From Methanorbis rubei (GTDB lineage: Archaea > Halobacteriota > Methanomicrobia > Methanomicrobiales > Methanocorpusculaceae): 64,000 nucleotides of DNA. A program made the translations under genes and the position numbers. Shown in pieces: positions 41,526 to 49,810 of this stretch. The stretch spans positions 186,001-250,000 of the forward strand of contig NZ_JAWDKB010000003.1 in NCBI RefSeq assembly GCF_032714495.1, written 5' to 3'. The notes under the pieces were generated by a model. The model saw only the letters and a list, made by a program, of their open reading frames with translations, was not told the origin of the DNA and searched no databases. How positions within the stretch are numbered: the stretch's first letter is position 1; the number at the start of each line of letters is the position of its first letter.

Positions 41526-43442
41526 ATGACGGAACAAAACGACACCAAAGCAAGCAGCCGTGCAGTCCGGGAAAAAGCCATCAAATCTGTCTGGCTTGCT
41601 ACCGCTCTCATCTCTGCTGCTGCGGTTGTCTTCATTCTTGGATATCTGATCTACACAGCCCTTCCGGCCTTTGCCGAAGTGGGGATTTCAGGATTTTTAC
41701 TCAATACCGACTGGAACCCAACCGGCTCGACTCCTTCCTACGGTATTGCCGCACTTATTGTTGATACTCTACTGGTGACTCTTGGCGCACTGATCTTTGC
41801 CGTGCCGCTCGGGCTTGCCGCAGCAGTTTACTTATCGTACCTTGCACCGCCAAAAATCCGTGACACGGTAAAACCGATCATCGAACTCCTCGCAGGAATT
41901 CCTTCAGTGGTCTACGGATTTTTTGGTATGGTTGTACTCTGTAACTTTCTCAGAGTTGCCCTTGACATCCCGAGCGGATTCTGCTGGCTTGCAGCTTCCG
42001 TGATTCTCGGCATCATGGCACTTCCAACAATCGTCTCGGTCTCCGAAGACGCTCTCTTTGCAGTACCCAAAGATTACAAAGAAGCATCGCTCGGACTTGG
42101 GGCAACCTACTGGCACACCATCTCCCGCGTCCTTCTGCCGGCAGCGGCTTCGGGAATCTCCGCAGCCGTTGTGCTCGGCATGGGACGGGCAATTGGTGAG
42201 ACCATGGCGGTTATGATGGTTGCCGGAAACGCTGCGATCATTCCTGACCCGATCTGGAACGTTCTCTCGCCGGTCAGAACGCTTACCGCAACACTTGGAA
42301 TCGAGATGGCCGAAGTTGCGACCGGCAGTATGCACTACTATGCCCTCTTCGGTGTTGCGGTCGTGCTTCTTCTCATCACGCTCATCGTGAACCTCGCGTC
42401 TGCGTGGGTGATCAAACGAACACAGACCGGATCAAAAACCGGCTCACTCATCTCAAGCAAAACGAAAAGATATCTCAAACTCGCGGCAGCTACCGCAGCC
42501 GCAGTCATTTTCTTCTGCTTCCTTGTGGCATCACTTGGCATTCTCTGGGCGATTGGAATCTCAGCAACAGTTGCCGCCTGGTACTTTGGCAGAAAAAAAG
42601 TCTCGCACAAAATTGCAGAAAAAAGTTCCTTTCTTCTGATCTATGCCTGCACTGCTGGAGTCATTCTGATTCTCGCAATCATCCTCTGGGACATTTTTTC
42701 CAATGGTCTTCCGGTAATCTCCTGGGAGTTCCTCACCGAAAGTCCCAAAGATCTCGGCCGGGCAGGAGGAATTTATCCGGCAATTATTGGAACACTGCAA
42801 CTGGTTGCCGGAGCAATCATCATCGCATTGCCGGTGGGAATTGGTGCTGCGATCTACTTAATCGAGTACTCACGCGAAAACTTCCTGACCAAAGCGCTTC
42901 GAACCGGAAACGATCTTTTGAACGGCACGCCTTCCATCGTGTTTGGTCTCTTCGGCTTTGCCTTCTTCGTCATCTACCTCAACTGGGGAATCTGTATGCT
43001 GGCAGGTCAGATCTGTCTCGCTCTGATGATTCTTCCAACAATCGTTCGGACGACTGAAGAGGCGCTCAAAGCAGTGCCGAACGCACAGCGGGAAGCATCG
43101 CTCGGACTTGGAGCAACCAAATGGCAGACGATTAGAAAAGTCGTTCTCCCTTCAGCTGCTCCCGGAATATTAACCGGCGCAATTCTTTCGGTCGGCAGAG
43201 CCGCAGGAGAGACCGCCCCAATTATGTTCACAGCTGTTGTGTTCACCAAACGATTCGTCAGCATGAACGTATTTGATCCGGTCATGGCACTTCCCTTCCA
43301 CCTGTTCGTCCTCTCGACCAGTGTGCCGGGAGCGACCCCGCAGCAGTATGGAACCGCGGTCGTTTTGATCGTGATTGTCATGGCAATTTATCTTGCGGCA
43401 ATCTTCCTTCGCAGACACTACCAGAACAAACTTCTCAGATAA
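41526..43442 (+). CDS. Fused phosphate ABC permease PstC-PstA
   Basis: A 638-residue protein joining two permeases. The PstC half (about residues 1-300) has [25 protein letters not shown], the ATPase contact loop, and [16 protein letters not shown]. After a linker with extra helices (about 310-370), the PstA half has [27 protein letters not shown] and [14 protein letters not shown]. The two halves align with each other, showing ancient duplication; normally they are separate genes. A single chain therefore makes the whole channel. pstB follows after two bases. Confidence 0.92.
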   Translation: MTEQNDTKASSRAVREKAIKSVWLATALISAAAVVFILGYLIYTALPAFAEVGISGFLLNTDWNPTGSTPSYGIAALIVDTLLVTLGALIFAVPLGLAAAVYLSYLAPPKIRDTVKPIIELLAGIPSVVYGFFGMVVLCNFLRVALDIPSGFCWLAASVILGIMALPTIVSVSEDALFAVPKDYKEASLGLGATYWHTISRVLLPAAASGISAAVVLGMGRAIGETMAVMMVAGNAAIIPDPIWNVLSPVRTLTATLGIEMAEVATGSMHYYALFGVAVVLLLITLIVNLASAWVIKRTQTGSKTGSLISSKTKRYLKLAAATAAAVIFFCFLVASLGILWAIGISATVAAWYFGRKKVSHKIAEKSSFLLIYACTAGVILILAIILWDIFSNGLPVISWEFLTESPKDLGRAGGIYPAIIGTLQLVAGAIIIALPVGIGAAIYLIEYSRENFLTKALRTGNDLLNGTPSIVFGLFGFAFFVIYLNWGICMLAGQICLALMILPTIVRTTEEALKAVPNAQREASLGLGATKWQTIRKVVLPSAAPGILTGAILSVGRAAGETAPIMFTAVVFTKRFVSMNVFDPVMALPFHLFVLSTSVPGATPQQYGTAVVLIVIVMAIYLAAIFLRRHYQNKLLR

Positions 43443-43444
43443 TT

Positions 43445-44194
43445 ATGACAAGCGTTATTCAAACCAACAATCTCAATCTTTCGTACGGAACCAAACAGGC
43501 ACTGTTTGAAGTGAACTTCCCGTTTGCAGAAAAAAAAGTTACCGCACTAATCGGTCCTTCGGGCTGCGGGAAGTCAACACTTCTCCGTTGTCTCAACCGG
43601 ATGAATGATCTCATCCCGACGTGTAAGATCGGCGGAGAAATTTTGTTCAGAGATGAAAATATTCTGAACGCTGATCCTGTCGAGCTTCGCAAACATATCG
43701 GCATGGTGTTCCAGCGCCCGAACCCGTTTCCGAAGTCGATCTATGACAACATCGCGTATGGTCCCCGCGCTCACGGCGAGCATGATGCGTCAACGCTTGA
43801 CAAAATTGTCGAGACGAGTCTGAAAGGCGCAGCTCTCTGGGATGAGGTCAAAGACCGGCTTCATGACTCGGCTCTCGGACTTTCGGGCGGCCAACAGCAG
43901 CGTCTCTGTATTGCACGAACGCTTGCGGTAAGTCCTGAGATCATTCTCATGGACGAGCCGTGTTCGGCACTTGATCCAATCGCCACCTCAAAAATTGAGA
44001 CGCTGATAACAGATCTCAAGAAAAACTATACGGTCATTATTGTGACCCACAATATGCAGCAGGCAGCAAGAGTCAGCGACACGACCGGCTTTATGTACAT
44101 CGGCAAGCTTGTGGAAGTGAATGACACGAAAAAGATCTTTTCCAATCCCGCCGAAGAACTCACCGAACGTTATGTAACTGGAAGGTTTGGTTAA
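43445..44194 (+). CDS. pstB: Phosphate ABC transporter ATPase PstB
   Basis: A 249-residue ATPase with Walker [21 protein letters not shown] (the long PstB form), [19 protein letters not shown], signature [16 protein letters not shown], Walker [14 protein letters not shown] and [13 protein letters not shown]. These are standard PstB features. The phoU start codon lies two bases past its stop. Confidence 0.95.
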   Translation: MTSVIQTNNLNLSYGTKQALFEVNFPFAEKKVTALIGPSGCGKSTLLRCLNRMNDLIPTCKIGGEILFRDENILNADPVELRKHIGMVFQRPNPFPKSIYDNIAYGPRAHGEHDASTLDKIVETSLKGAALWDEVKDRLHDSALGLSGGQQQRLCIARTLAVSPEIILMDEPCSALDPIATSKIETLITDLKKNYTVIIVTHNMQQAARVSDTTGFMYIGKLVEVNDTKKIFSNPAEELTERYVTGRFG

Positions 44195-44195
44195 A

Positions 44196-44861
44196 ATGAA
44201 TGAATATTTCCATTTGGAGCTTGGGTCCTATAAGGAACAGGTAAACTGGTACGGCCGGTTTGCGCTTGGTATGCTGAAGAACTCGCTGATGGCGTTTGAG
44301 ACGATTGATCGCGAGGTCGCAGCAGACGTCGTCCGCCAGAAGGAGTATATCGCCAGCCAGTATGATCTCTTGAACGAGCGCGGTGTTCTGTTAATCGCTC
44401 TGAACCAGCCGATGGCAGCAGATCTCAGGCTGATCGCCTGTAGTCTGGATATGATTACGTCATCTGAGCGTGTCGGTCGTTACGGCAAAGATATCGGCGA
44501 GCTGCTTGTGCAGTTTGAGAACCGTGATCATGTTGCCCTGCTTGCAAAGCAGTTGACCGAGATGGGCAGCATTACTACGTCCATGCTTGATATTGTCTAC
44601 AACGCGTTTGCTACCGGAGATACGGAGACGCTTTCGCCGCTTTCTGATATGGAGGAGACGATTGATCAGATGTATGATGTCATCTATGCTGATTGTGTTG
44701 CGGCAATGGAGGCGAATGTTTCGGTTGTGCCCCAATGCAGTGCATATCATATGATCAACCGCTATCTTGAGCGGTCTGCGGATCATGCCTGCCGGATGGG
44801 AGAGAAGGTCTACTATATGCGGACCGGTAAACGGGTGGCTATCGATCACGTCAGCGAATGA
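44196..44861 (+). CDS. phoU: Phosphate signalling protein PhoU
   Basis: A 221-residue helical protein of two three-helix bundles with the PhoU metal-binding acidic repeats (DLRLIACSLDMITSSERVGRYGKDI and AYHMINRYLERSADHACRMGEKV). It reports transporter state and limits phosphate uptake. The ATG at 44196 is preceded by GGAAGG inside pstB. Unlike the AbrB-PhoU regulator divergent from pstS it has no DNA-binding domain. Confidence 0.92.
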   Translation: MNEYFHLELGSYKEQVNWYGRFALGMLKNSLMAFETIDREVAADVVRQKEYIASQYDLLNERGVLLIALNQPMAADLRLIACSLDMITSSERVGRYGKDIGELLVQFENRDHVALLAKQLTEMGSITTSMLDIVYNAFATGDTETLSPLSDMEETIDQMYDVIYADCVAAMEANVSVVPQCSAYHMINRYLERSADHACRMGEKVYYMRTGKRVAIDHVSE

Positions 44862-44892
44862 CGTGATCTTTTTTTTGGAACGCTTCGTGAGA

Positions 44893-45440
44893 AAACGCGA
44901 ATCGCATGCCTTCGGCCTGCTCACCGCTTCGCGGAATAAAAAAATATCAAAATAACTTATTTTTAGGCCCACCTACCAGTTCAAAAAAATATAAATGTTT
45001 TTTTTAAATAGGAGTTACGCGGTGTGATTTTTTAAACACGAACCACACGAAAAAACACGAATTATTTACCTCACGAAATATTTCGAAAAACACGAAATAG
45101 GATCTTGGATGTAGATGTAATCACTGAATACCTCCTAAGATCTGAAAATAAAGATGATGATCAGAAAGTGTTTCTGCTGGAATCAATCAACAATTACCGC
45201 ATCGAAAATCCTATTTCGTGTTTTTCGTACTATTTTGTGAGTTTATGTTTCGCGTTTTTTCGTGTGGTTCGTGTTTAAAAAATCACAATGGGAGTTGTGT
45301 TGAAAAACCATTCTTGGCAGTCTCCCCACTTCACAGAATTACACCGTGTAAGTCCTATTTGAAAAATCGCCATTGGCGATTTTTTTATTCCGCGAAGCGG
45401 TGAGCAGGCCGGAGGCATGCGATTCGCGTTATTCGCGTTT
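44893..45440. repeat. Family C element C4 interrupted by element B1
   Basis: Between convergent phoU and pyrI. Left C arm AAACGCGAATCGCATGCC, module, GCGGAATAAAAAAAT; right C arm AATCGCCATTGGCGATTTTT, TTCCGCGAAGCGG, module, GCGATTCGCGTTATTCGCG. The two arms are separated by the complete B element 45007-45359. Both arms carry the GC module, in opposite orientation. Confidence 0.85.
45007..45359. repeat. Family B palindromic element B1
   Basis: Ends AATAGGAGTTACGCGGTGT and ACACCGTGTAAGTCCTATT (two mismatches in 19 as inverted repeats). Long inner arms at 45034-45103 and 45208-45276 (CACGAACCACACGAAAAAAC opposite its complement). The 104-base loop (45104-45207) is conserved in B2 and has an open frame resembling ENKDDDQKVFLLESINNYRI. 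An extra 54 bases lie between the right arm and right end. Confidence 0.85.
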
Positions 45441-45471
45441 CAGATATTTATCCTGCCCATCCACCACTCAT

Positions 45472-45939
45472 TCAGATATAATCGCCGATATCCATCTCGC
45501 GGGAGATGACCGTGTCGCAGTAGCAGCAGCGGTATCCACGCGGGTGGGCAGTAAATCGGCTTTCAGCAGGCTCGCGGGTATTGGTGATGCAGTTCGGGTT
45601 CGGGCACTTGATAACGCCCGTGATATCAGTTGGCACTTCGACCGATTTTTTCTCGACCACTTTGGAGTCGCGAATAATACTGATCTTTGCGTCGGGCGCA
45701 ATGAGAGCAAGTTTGTCCACCTCGGACTTGACCAGTTCGCGGTTCTCGATCTTGACCATGTCCTTTCTGCCGCCGCGACTGCTGACGACATTGGTCGCAA
45801 CCGTGAACGTAATGTTTGTTCCATCCTGAATGCCAAGGATGCGGATCACCGTCAGGCCCTCTCCGGGCGTGATGTGATCGATTACCGTTCCGTTTTTGAT
45901 CGGGGAGATGACAATTCCTTGATCGCCGACCCGCTTCAT
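45472..45939 (-). CDS. pyrI: Aspartate carbamoyltransferase regulatory subunit PyrI
   Basis: A 155-residue protein. The N-terminal domain (IVISPIKNGTVIDHITPGEG) is the nucleotide-binding allosteric part, and the C-terminal domain holds the zinc site CPNPNC...CCYC, which contacts PyrB. It gives CTP/ATP control of pyrimidine synthesis. The start overlaps the pyrB stop as ATGA. Confidence 0.95.
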   Translation of the reverse strand: MKRVGDQGIVISPIKNGTVIDHITPGEGLTVIRILGIQDGTNITFTVATNVVSSRGGRKDMVKIENRELVKSEVDKLALIAPDAKISIIRDSKVVEKKSVEVPTDITGVIKCPNPNCITNTREPAESRFTAHPRGYRCCYCDTVISREMDIGDYI

Positions 45940-46850
45940 GATCGCATCACCTCATCTAACATTGCCATTCGGATGGGAACTCCGTAATGCGCCTGCTGGA
46001 AGTATTTTGCACACGGCAGATTATCAACTGACTGATCGATCTCATCCACTCTCGGCAGCGGATGCAGCACAATCATGGAGGGTTTTGCCCGCTCAAGAAG
46101 TTCGGGCGTGACCCGGTAGGTTGCAGCAAAGCTTGCGAATGCCGCAGGGTCAGGGAAACGTTCCCGCTGAAGTCTTGTCACATACAGGACGTCGAGTTCA
46201 GGAATTGTTTCTTCGATATTTTCATGCACGATTATTTCCATTCCGGCATCGGTGAGATCCTGCTTGAGATGGCTCGGCAGGTCAAGGCCTTCGGGGGCGA
46301 TGGTGTGCAGACGAATGTCATCGTATTTTGTTAAGGCAGCTGCGAGGGAGTGTACGGTTCTGCCGTACCGCAGGTCTCCTTGGAGGCCGATGTCGATGTT
46401 CTCCAGTTTCATGGATTTGCGAATCGTGAAGAGGTCCAACAGCGTCTGGGAGGGATGCTGGCCTGCGCCGTCACCGCCATTGATGACGGGAACAGATGCT
46501 ACTTCGCTCGCGAGTCGAGCGGCTCCCTCTTTTGGATGGCGGAGCACGATTGCGTCAGCGTAACCTGAGATGACGCGGATGGTGTCGGAGAGTGTTTCTC
46601 CTTTGACGATTGAGGATGCCTCGACACTTCCGAGGTTGAGAATTTTTCCGCCAAGTCGCATCATTGCGGAGGCAAATGACATTCTGGTTCTGGTACTTGG
46701 TTCAAAAAAGAGCACGGCAAGAATTTTTCCCTCAAGTTCATGTCCGGTGAACTTTTTTTGATCAAACTTTGCAGCAGCCGTGAGAAGAGCGTCGATCTCT
46801 TCACGGTCCATGTCCCGTACAGACAGGATATTTTTTTGATCATGTGTCAT
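45936..46850 (-). CDS. pyrB: Aspartate carbamoyltransferase catalytic subunit PyrB
   Basis: A 304-residue enzyme that joins carbamoyl phosphate and aspartate, the committed step of pyrimidine synthesis. FFEPSTRTRMSFASAM binds carbamoyl phosphate, HPSQTLLDLFTI and LQGDLRYGRTVHSL are further family motifs, and HPLPRVDEID is near the end. The ATG at 46850 (MTHDQKN) matches the family; an upstream in-frame ATG would add 35 poorly conserved residues. No ribosome binding site is visible, so it may be leaderless. Confidence 0.95.
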   Translation of the reverse strand: MTHDQKNILSVRDMDREEIDALLTAAAKFDQKKFTGHELEGKILAVLFFEPSTRTRMSFASAMMRLGGKILNLGSVEASSIVKGETLSDTIRVISGYADAIVLRHPKEGAARLASEVASVPVINGGDGAGQHPSQTLLDLFTIRKSMKLENIDIGLQGDLRYGRTVHSLAAALTKYDDIRLHTIAPEGLDLPSHLKQDLTDAGMEIIVHENIEETIPELDVLYVTRLQRERFPDPAAFASFAATYRVTPELLERAKPSMIVLHPLPRVDEIDQSVDNLPCAKYFQQAHYGVPIRMAMLDEVMRS

Positions 46851-46951
46851 GGGTTTTTGTCCAACTCTGATATCTGTATTTGGTGTGGGAGAGATAAATA
46901 ATGGTCGTCTTGGTTTCTTGATCAGAAAAAATATATTTGAAAAAAAATTAT

Positions 46952-47965
46952 TCAAGCCCCATTCTTTTCCAGATACGCCGCAGTTCGTTTCGCGACATTT
47001 TCCTTCAGATTTTCATAGAAGAAATTGTAATCGTCTACATGAAAGACCCCTTCAGCAAACAGTTCCGGAGTGGAATACACTGCCGGATCCGGCGAGTCCG
47101 CGATCAGAACAACTGAACCGTCAACCTCTGCAAGATATGCGCCGGTAAAGTTTGCCTCCCTTGAAGTCACAGTACCGTTTTCGAAAAATACCGCACCATA
47201 GTTCTCATCAGCAGACGCATACGTCCCGTCCGTCTTCCAGTTCAGCGGATTAATTGCGATTGATCCCGGAAGCACAACAATGTTTTTATCGGAAATCTCT
47301 GGTGCCTGTGTGTGATATGTGATAATAACGCCAGTATCAAGCTCGCCTGTTGCGGGCTTCAGCTGCTTGTACTGAGCAAGCTCAAACTCCGAGACCGTAT
47401 AGCCGATAAGATATGCGGCAACAAGTTTCTCCTGAAGCTCAGGATCAACAAACAGATCGATCATCAGCTGTTTGGCTCGGTATGACCCTTGCGAGTGTCC
47501 GGCAAGAATGAAGGGCTTTCCATCGTTGTAGTTGTCCAGATAATAGATAAACGCAGCCTTCGCATCCTCGTAGGCAAGTTTTCCGGAGACATACTGATTT
47601 TCTGTCCAGGTGCCGTTGCCCATCATCGAGTAGAGTCCGGTTTGCCGGTAGTATGGGGCGTAAACATTCGCCGTCTCTTCATAGACGCCTTTGTTCGTCA
47701 TCACATTTACCACTGCCCGATCCCGGGCTGCCGGATCACTCAGGTTCATGGAGTCAACATACAGGTTCGTGGCCAGAGTCGGGTAGAGATAGAAAACATC
47801 AACAGCCTTCTGCTCAGAAGACGCGTCTGGCACCATCACCCAGTTTTCCGCAAGTGAGTAGTCAAGCGGTTGATAGGGCGAGTCGCTCGCAGGCTCTGTA
47901 GTGACACAGCCTGCGGAGATGACCACAAGGAAAAGGAAAGGAATCAGAAAATATCGTTTATCCAT
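46952..47965 (-). CDS. DUF3089-type secreted alpha/beta-hydrolase lipoprotein
   Basis: A 337-residue protein with a signal peptide and lipobox (VISAGC) at the N-terminus, so it is anchored outside the membrane. AGHSQGSYRAKQLM contains the nucleophile Ser of the alpha/beta-hydrolase fold; DVFYLYPTLATN and the VNVMTNKGVYEETANVYAPYYRQ segment fit the DUF3089 family. Substrate unknown, possibly an ester or peptide. The gene stands alone between pyrB and a long repeat block. Confidence 0.8.
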   Translation of the reverse strand: MDKRYFLIPFLFLVVISAGCVTTEPASDSPYQPLDYSLAENWVMVPDASSEQKAVDVFYLYPTLATNLYVDSMNLSDPAARDRAVVNVMTNKGVYEETANVYAPYYRQTGLYSMMGNGTWTENQYVSGKLAYEDAKAAFIYYLDNYNDGKPFILAGHSQGSYRAKQLMIDLFVDPELQEKLVAAYLIGYTVSEFELAQYKQLKPATGELDTGVIITYHTQAPEISDKNIVVLPGSIAINPLNWKTDGTYASADENYGAVFFENGTVTSREANFTGAYLAEVDGSVVLIADSPDPAVYSTPELFAEGVFHVDDYNFFYENLKENVAKRTAAYLEKNGA

Positions 47966-48024
47966 ATAGAAGGTAATAGGAGTTTATTCTACATAAGTGA
48001 TGCTGGGTTTCTCATAGAGATCTG

Positions 48025-48649
48025 AAACGCGAAGATTTGAAACGCGAATAGCACGAATAGCGCGAATCGCATGCCTTCGGCCTGCTCACCGCTTCGCAGC
48101 TTCGCGGAATAAAAAAATCACCAATGGCGATTTTTAAGGAGTTACGCAGTTCGTGTTTCAAAAACGTATCACATAAATTCTATAGAACTTACGCGGTGCA
48201 ATTTTTGAAACACGAACCGCATGCCTTCGGCCTGCTTATCGCTTCGCGAAACCACACGAAAAAACACGAATAATTTAACTCACGAAATATTTCGAAAAAC
48301 ACGAAATCTGTTCTTGAGTTCAGAATCAGTCACGAAGTCTCTCGTAATATCCGAAAGTAAAGATGACGATCAGAAAATATCTCTGCCGAAATCAATCAAT
48401 AATTTCCGTATCGAATTTCCTATTTCGCGTTTTTCGTAATATTTCGTGAGTTAAATTATTCGCGTTTTTTCGTGTGGTTCGTGTTTTCAAAAAACGTATC
48501 GCATAAATTCTATTGGGAAAATCGCCATTGGTGATTTTTTATTCCGCGAAGCTGCGAAGCAGTGAGCACGACGGAACGACTCCTGATAGGAGGAGTTAAA
48601 CACGACGGAACGGCGTGTGGAAGGCATGCGATTCGCGCTATTCGCGTTT
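48025..48649. repeat. Family C element C5 interrupted by element B2
   Basis: Occupies almost the whole spacer between the DUF3089 and tatD-like genes. Left C arm (AAACGCGAATAGCACG, module, TCACCAATGGCGATTTTT) and right C arm (AAAATCGCCATTGGTGATTT, module variant, GCGATTCGCGCTATTCGCG) flank a B element. The right arm contains an extra 40-50 bases (ACGACTCC...GGAGTTAAACACGACGG). A small deleted B copy (48132-48174) precedes B2. Core changes CACCAATGG/CCATTGGTG are compensatory between arms. Confidence 0.85.
48175..48516. repeat. Family B palindromic element B2
   Basis: Ends TAGAACTTACGCGGTG and TCGCATAAATTCTATT. Arms CACACGAAAAAACACGAATA and complement. The left arm alone carries a 33-base GC module insertion at about 48218-48250 (GCATGCCTTCGGCCTGC..CTTCGCG), which is the module of family C. 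The loop is the B1 loop in diverged form (about three quarters identical), with the SESKDDDQK-type frame retained. Confidence 0.85.
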
Positions 48650-48651
48650 CA

Positions 48652-49476
48652 TCAAACAGAAAAAGAAGCCCGATAAATCTTCTCAGGCACCAGCGAATGC
48701 ACCCGCCACATATCCTCACTCGTCACGACTCCCTCCTGAATCATCCGCTGCATCTTGCGGGGAACCGACCGCGGACCATTCACCGCCCCAGGCCGTGAAA
48801 GATCATCCATATAATCACTCTCAAGCGTGAACTCGCGTTTCTCTAAAAACCAGTCCGCAAGAAACGGCTCCCTGACCGTCACTGACGGATGAAGCGGCGT
48901 ATCAGTAGTCGCAAAATGTTTCACCACACGAGAAGGATTCATCCCAACTGCTCTTGCCATATCAGGCACATCCAAACAAGGACCGCTCTCTGCATGAATC
49001 TGCAAAGAACAGTCCAGCTCCCTTGCAAGCATCAAAGCATGGGAAAGCACGCGGTTTGACGCATCCCACACATTCTGCTCGACCGGATAGTGAGGACGGC
49101 CTGACTTCAGACCAATCGCTTTCCCTTCCGCCACATACTCAGCCGCCACATCCAAAGCCCCGCACATCAAACGCTCCGCATCCACCAAACTCATCCGCTG
49201 AGTTAACCTCCCGATCTCAGCAGGATGCACACCGCACATCGCATAACAACCACAGCCCTCAGTTCGCACCGCGTCCGCAGTTGCTAACAGTTCATCAAAA
49301 ACAGATTTGAAATCCTCAGGCTTCGTTGGCGAAACCTCATGTGACCAGGAAGGCAGAGACACCAGAATAATATGCGTCCCTCCCGACCGCATAAACTCCC
49401 GAACAACCGACGGACCTACGCCAGCCCGGCGGTTGATATGAAAATGATCATCCAGAATCGGAAAAGACTCAGGCAT
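48652..49476 (-). CDS. TatD-related metal-dependent hydrolase
   Basis: A 274-residue TIM-barrel hydrolase. LDDHFHINRR gives the HxH metal motif, AMCGVHPAEIG, KAIGLKSGRPHY, LQIHAESGP, VVKHFATTD and LESDYMDD supply the remaining metal ligands of the archaeal TatD-related group. It is probably a nuclease or other phosphoesterase; the substrate is unknown. It starts two bases after the mptD stop, so it belongs to the mcm-mptD operon. Confidence 0.85.
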   Translation of the reverse strand: MPESFPILDDHFHINRRAGVGPSVVREFMRSGGTHIILVSLPSWSHEVSPTKPEDFKSVFDELLATADAVRTEGCGCYAMCGVHPAEIGRLTQRMSLVDAERLMCGALDVAAEYVAEGKAIGLKSGRPHYPVEQNVWDASNRVLSHALMLARELDCSLQIHAESGPCLDVPDMARAVGMNPSRVVKHFATTDTPLHPSVTVREPFLADWFLEKREFTLESDYMDDLSRPGAVNGPRSVPRKMQRMIQEGVVTSEDMWRVHSLVPEKIYRASFSV

Positions 49477-49478
49477 TT

Positions 49479-49802
49479 TCAGTCAAGAATTTTCATCATC
49501 GGGTAACCATTCTCGTACTTCAGCTGTGCCCGACAGACCGCGTCCCCGAACTTCGTCTCAATCACCGCATCATACATCGCACCGGTCAGCTCCGAGTAGC
49601 CGAACGGATTCTCATTCATCAGCGTTCGATCAAGACGCACCTCAATATGCGTCACATACGGCTGAAGAGAAACCGCACTCTCAATTGCCGCCTCAACCTT
49701 CTCAGCCGTTGACCTGCTGATGGGCGTCCCCACAAACTGGTGGTAAAGTGCACCAAGTTTAATCGCTGCTTCAAACACTGCATTTTCTCGATCAGTTGCC
49801 AT
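49479..49802 (-). CDS. mptD: Archaeal dihydroneopterin aldolase MptD
   Basis: A 107-residue protein. KLGALYHQFVGTPISRSTAEKVE and VEVRLDRTLM..FGYSELTG match, as I recall it, the archaeal MptD (formerly DUF381) family, which cleaves dihydroneopterin to the hydroxymethyl pterin on the way to tetrahydromethanopterin. It is unrelated to bacterial FolB. The ATG at 49802 follows GAGG at six bases; it lies nine bases after the mcm stop. Operon with mcm and the TatD-like gene. Confidence 0.75.
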   Translation of the reverse strand: MATDRENAVFEAAIKLGALYHQFVGTPISRSTAEKVEAAIESAVSLQPYVTHIEVRLDRTLMNENPFGYSELTGAMYDAVIETKFGDAVCRAQLKYENGYPMMKILD

Positions 49803-49810
49803 TTTTTTCC

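Noticed and set aside
46851-46955. 35-residue N-terminal extension of PyrB
   Set aside because: Residues are basic and low-complexity and lie upstream of the conserved start; the family begins near MTHDQKN.
44893-48649. CRISPR array
   Set aside because: Repeats are long inverted pairs at scattered sites, not short direct repeats with regular unique spacers, and no cas gene is near.
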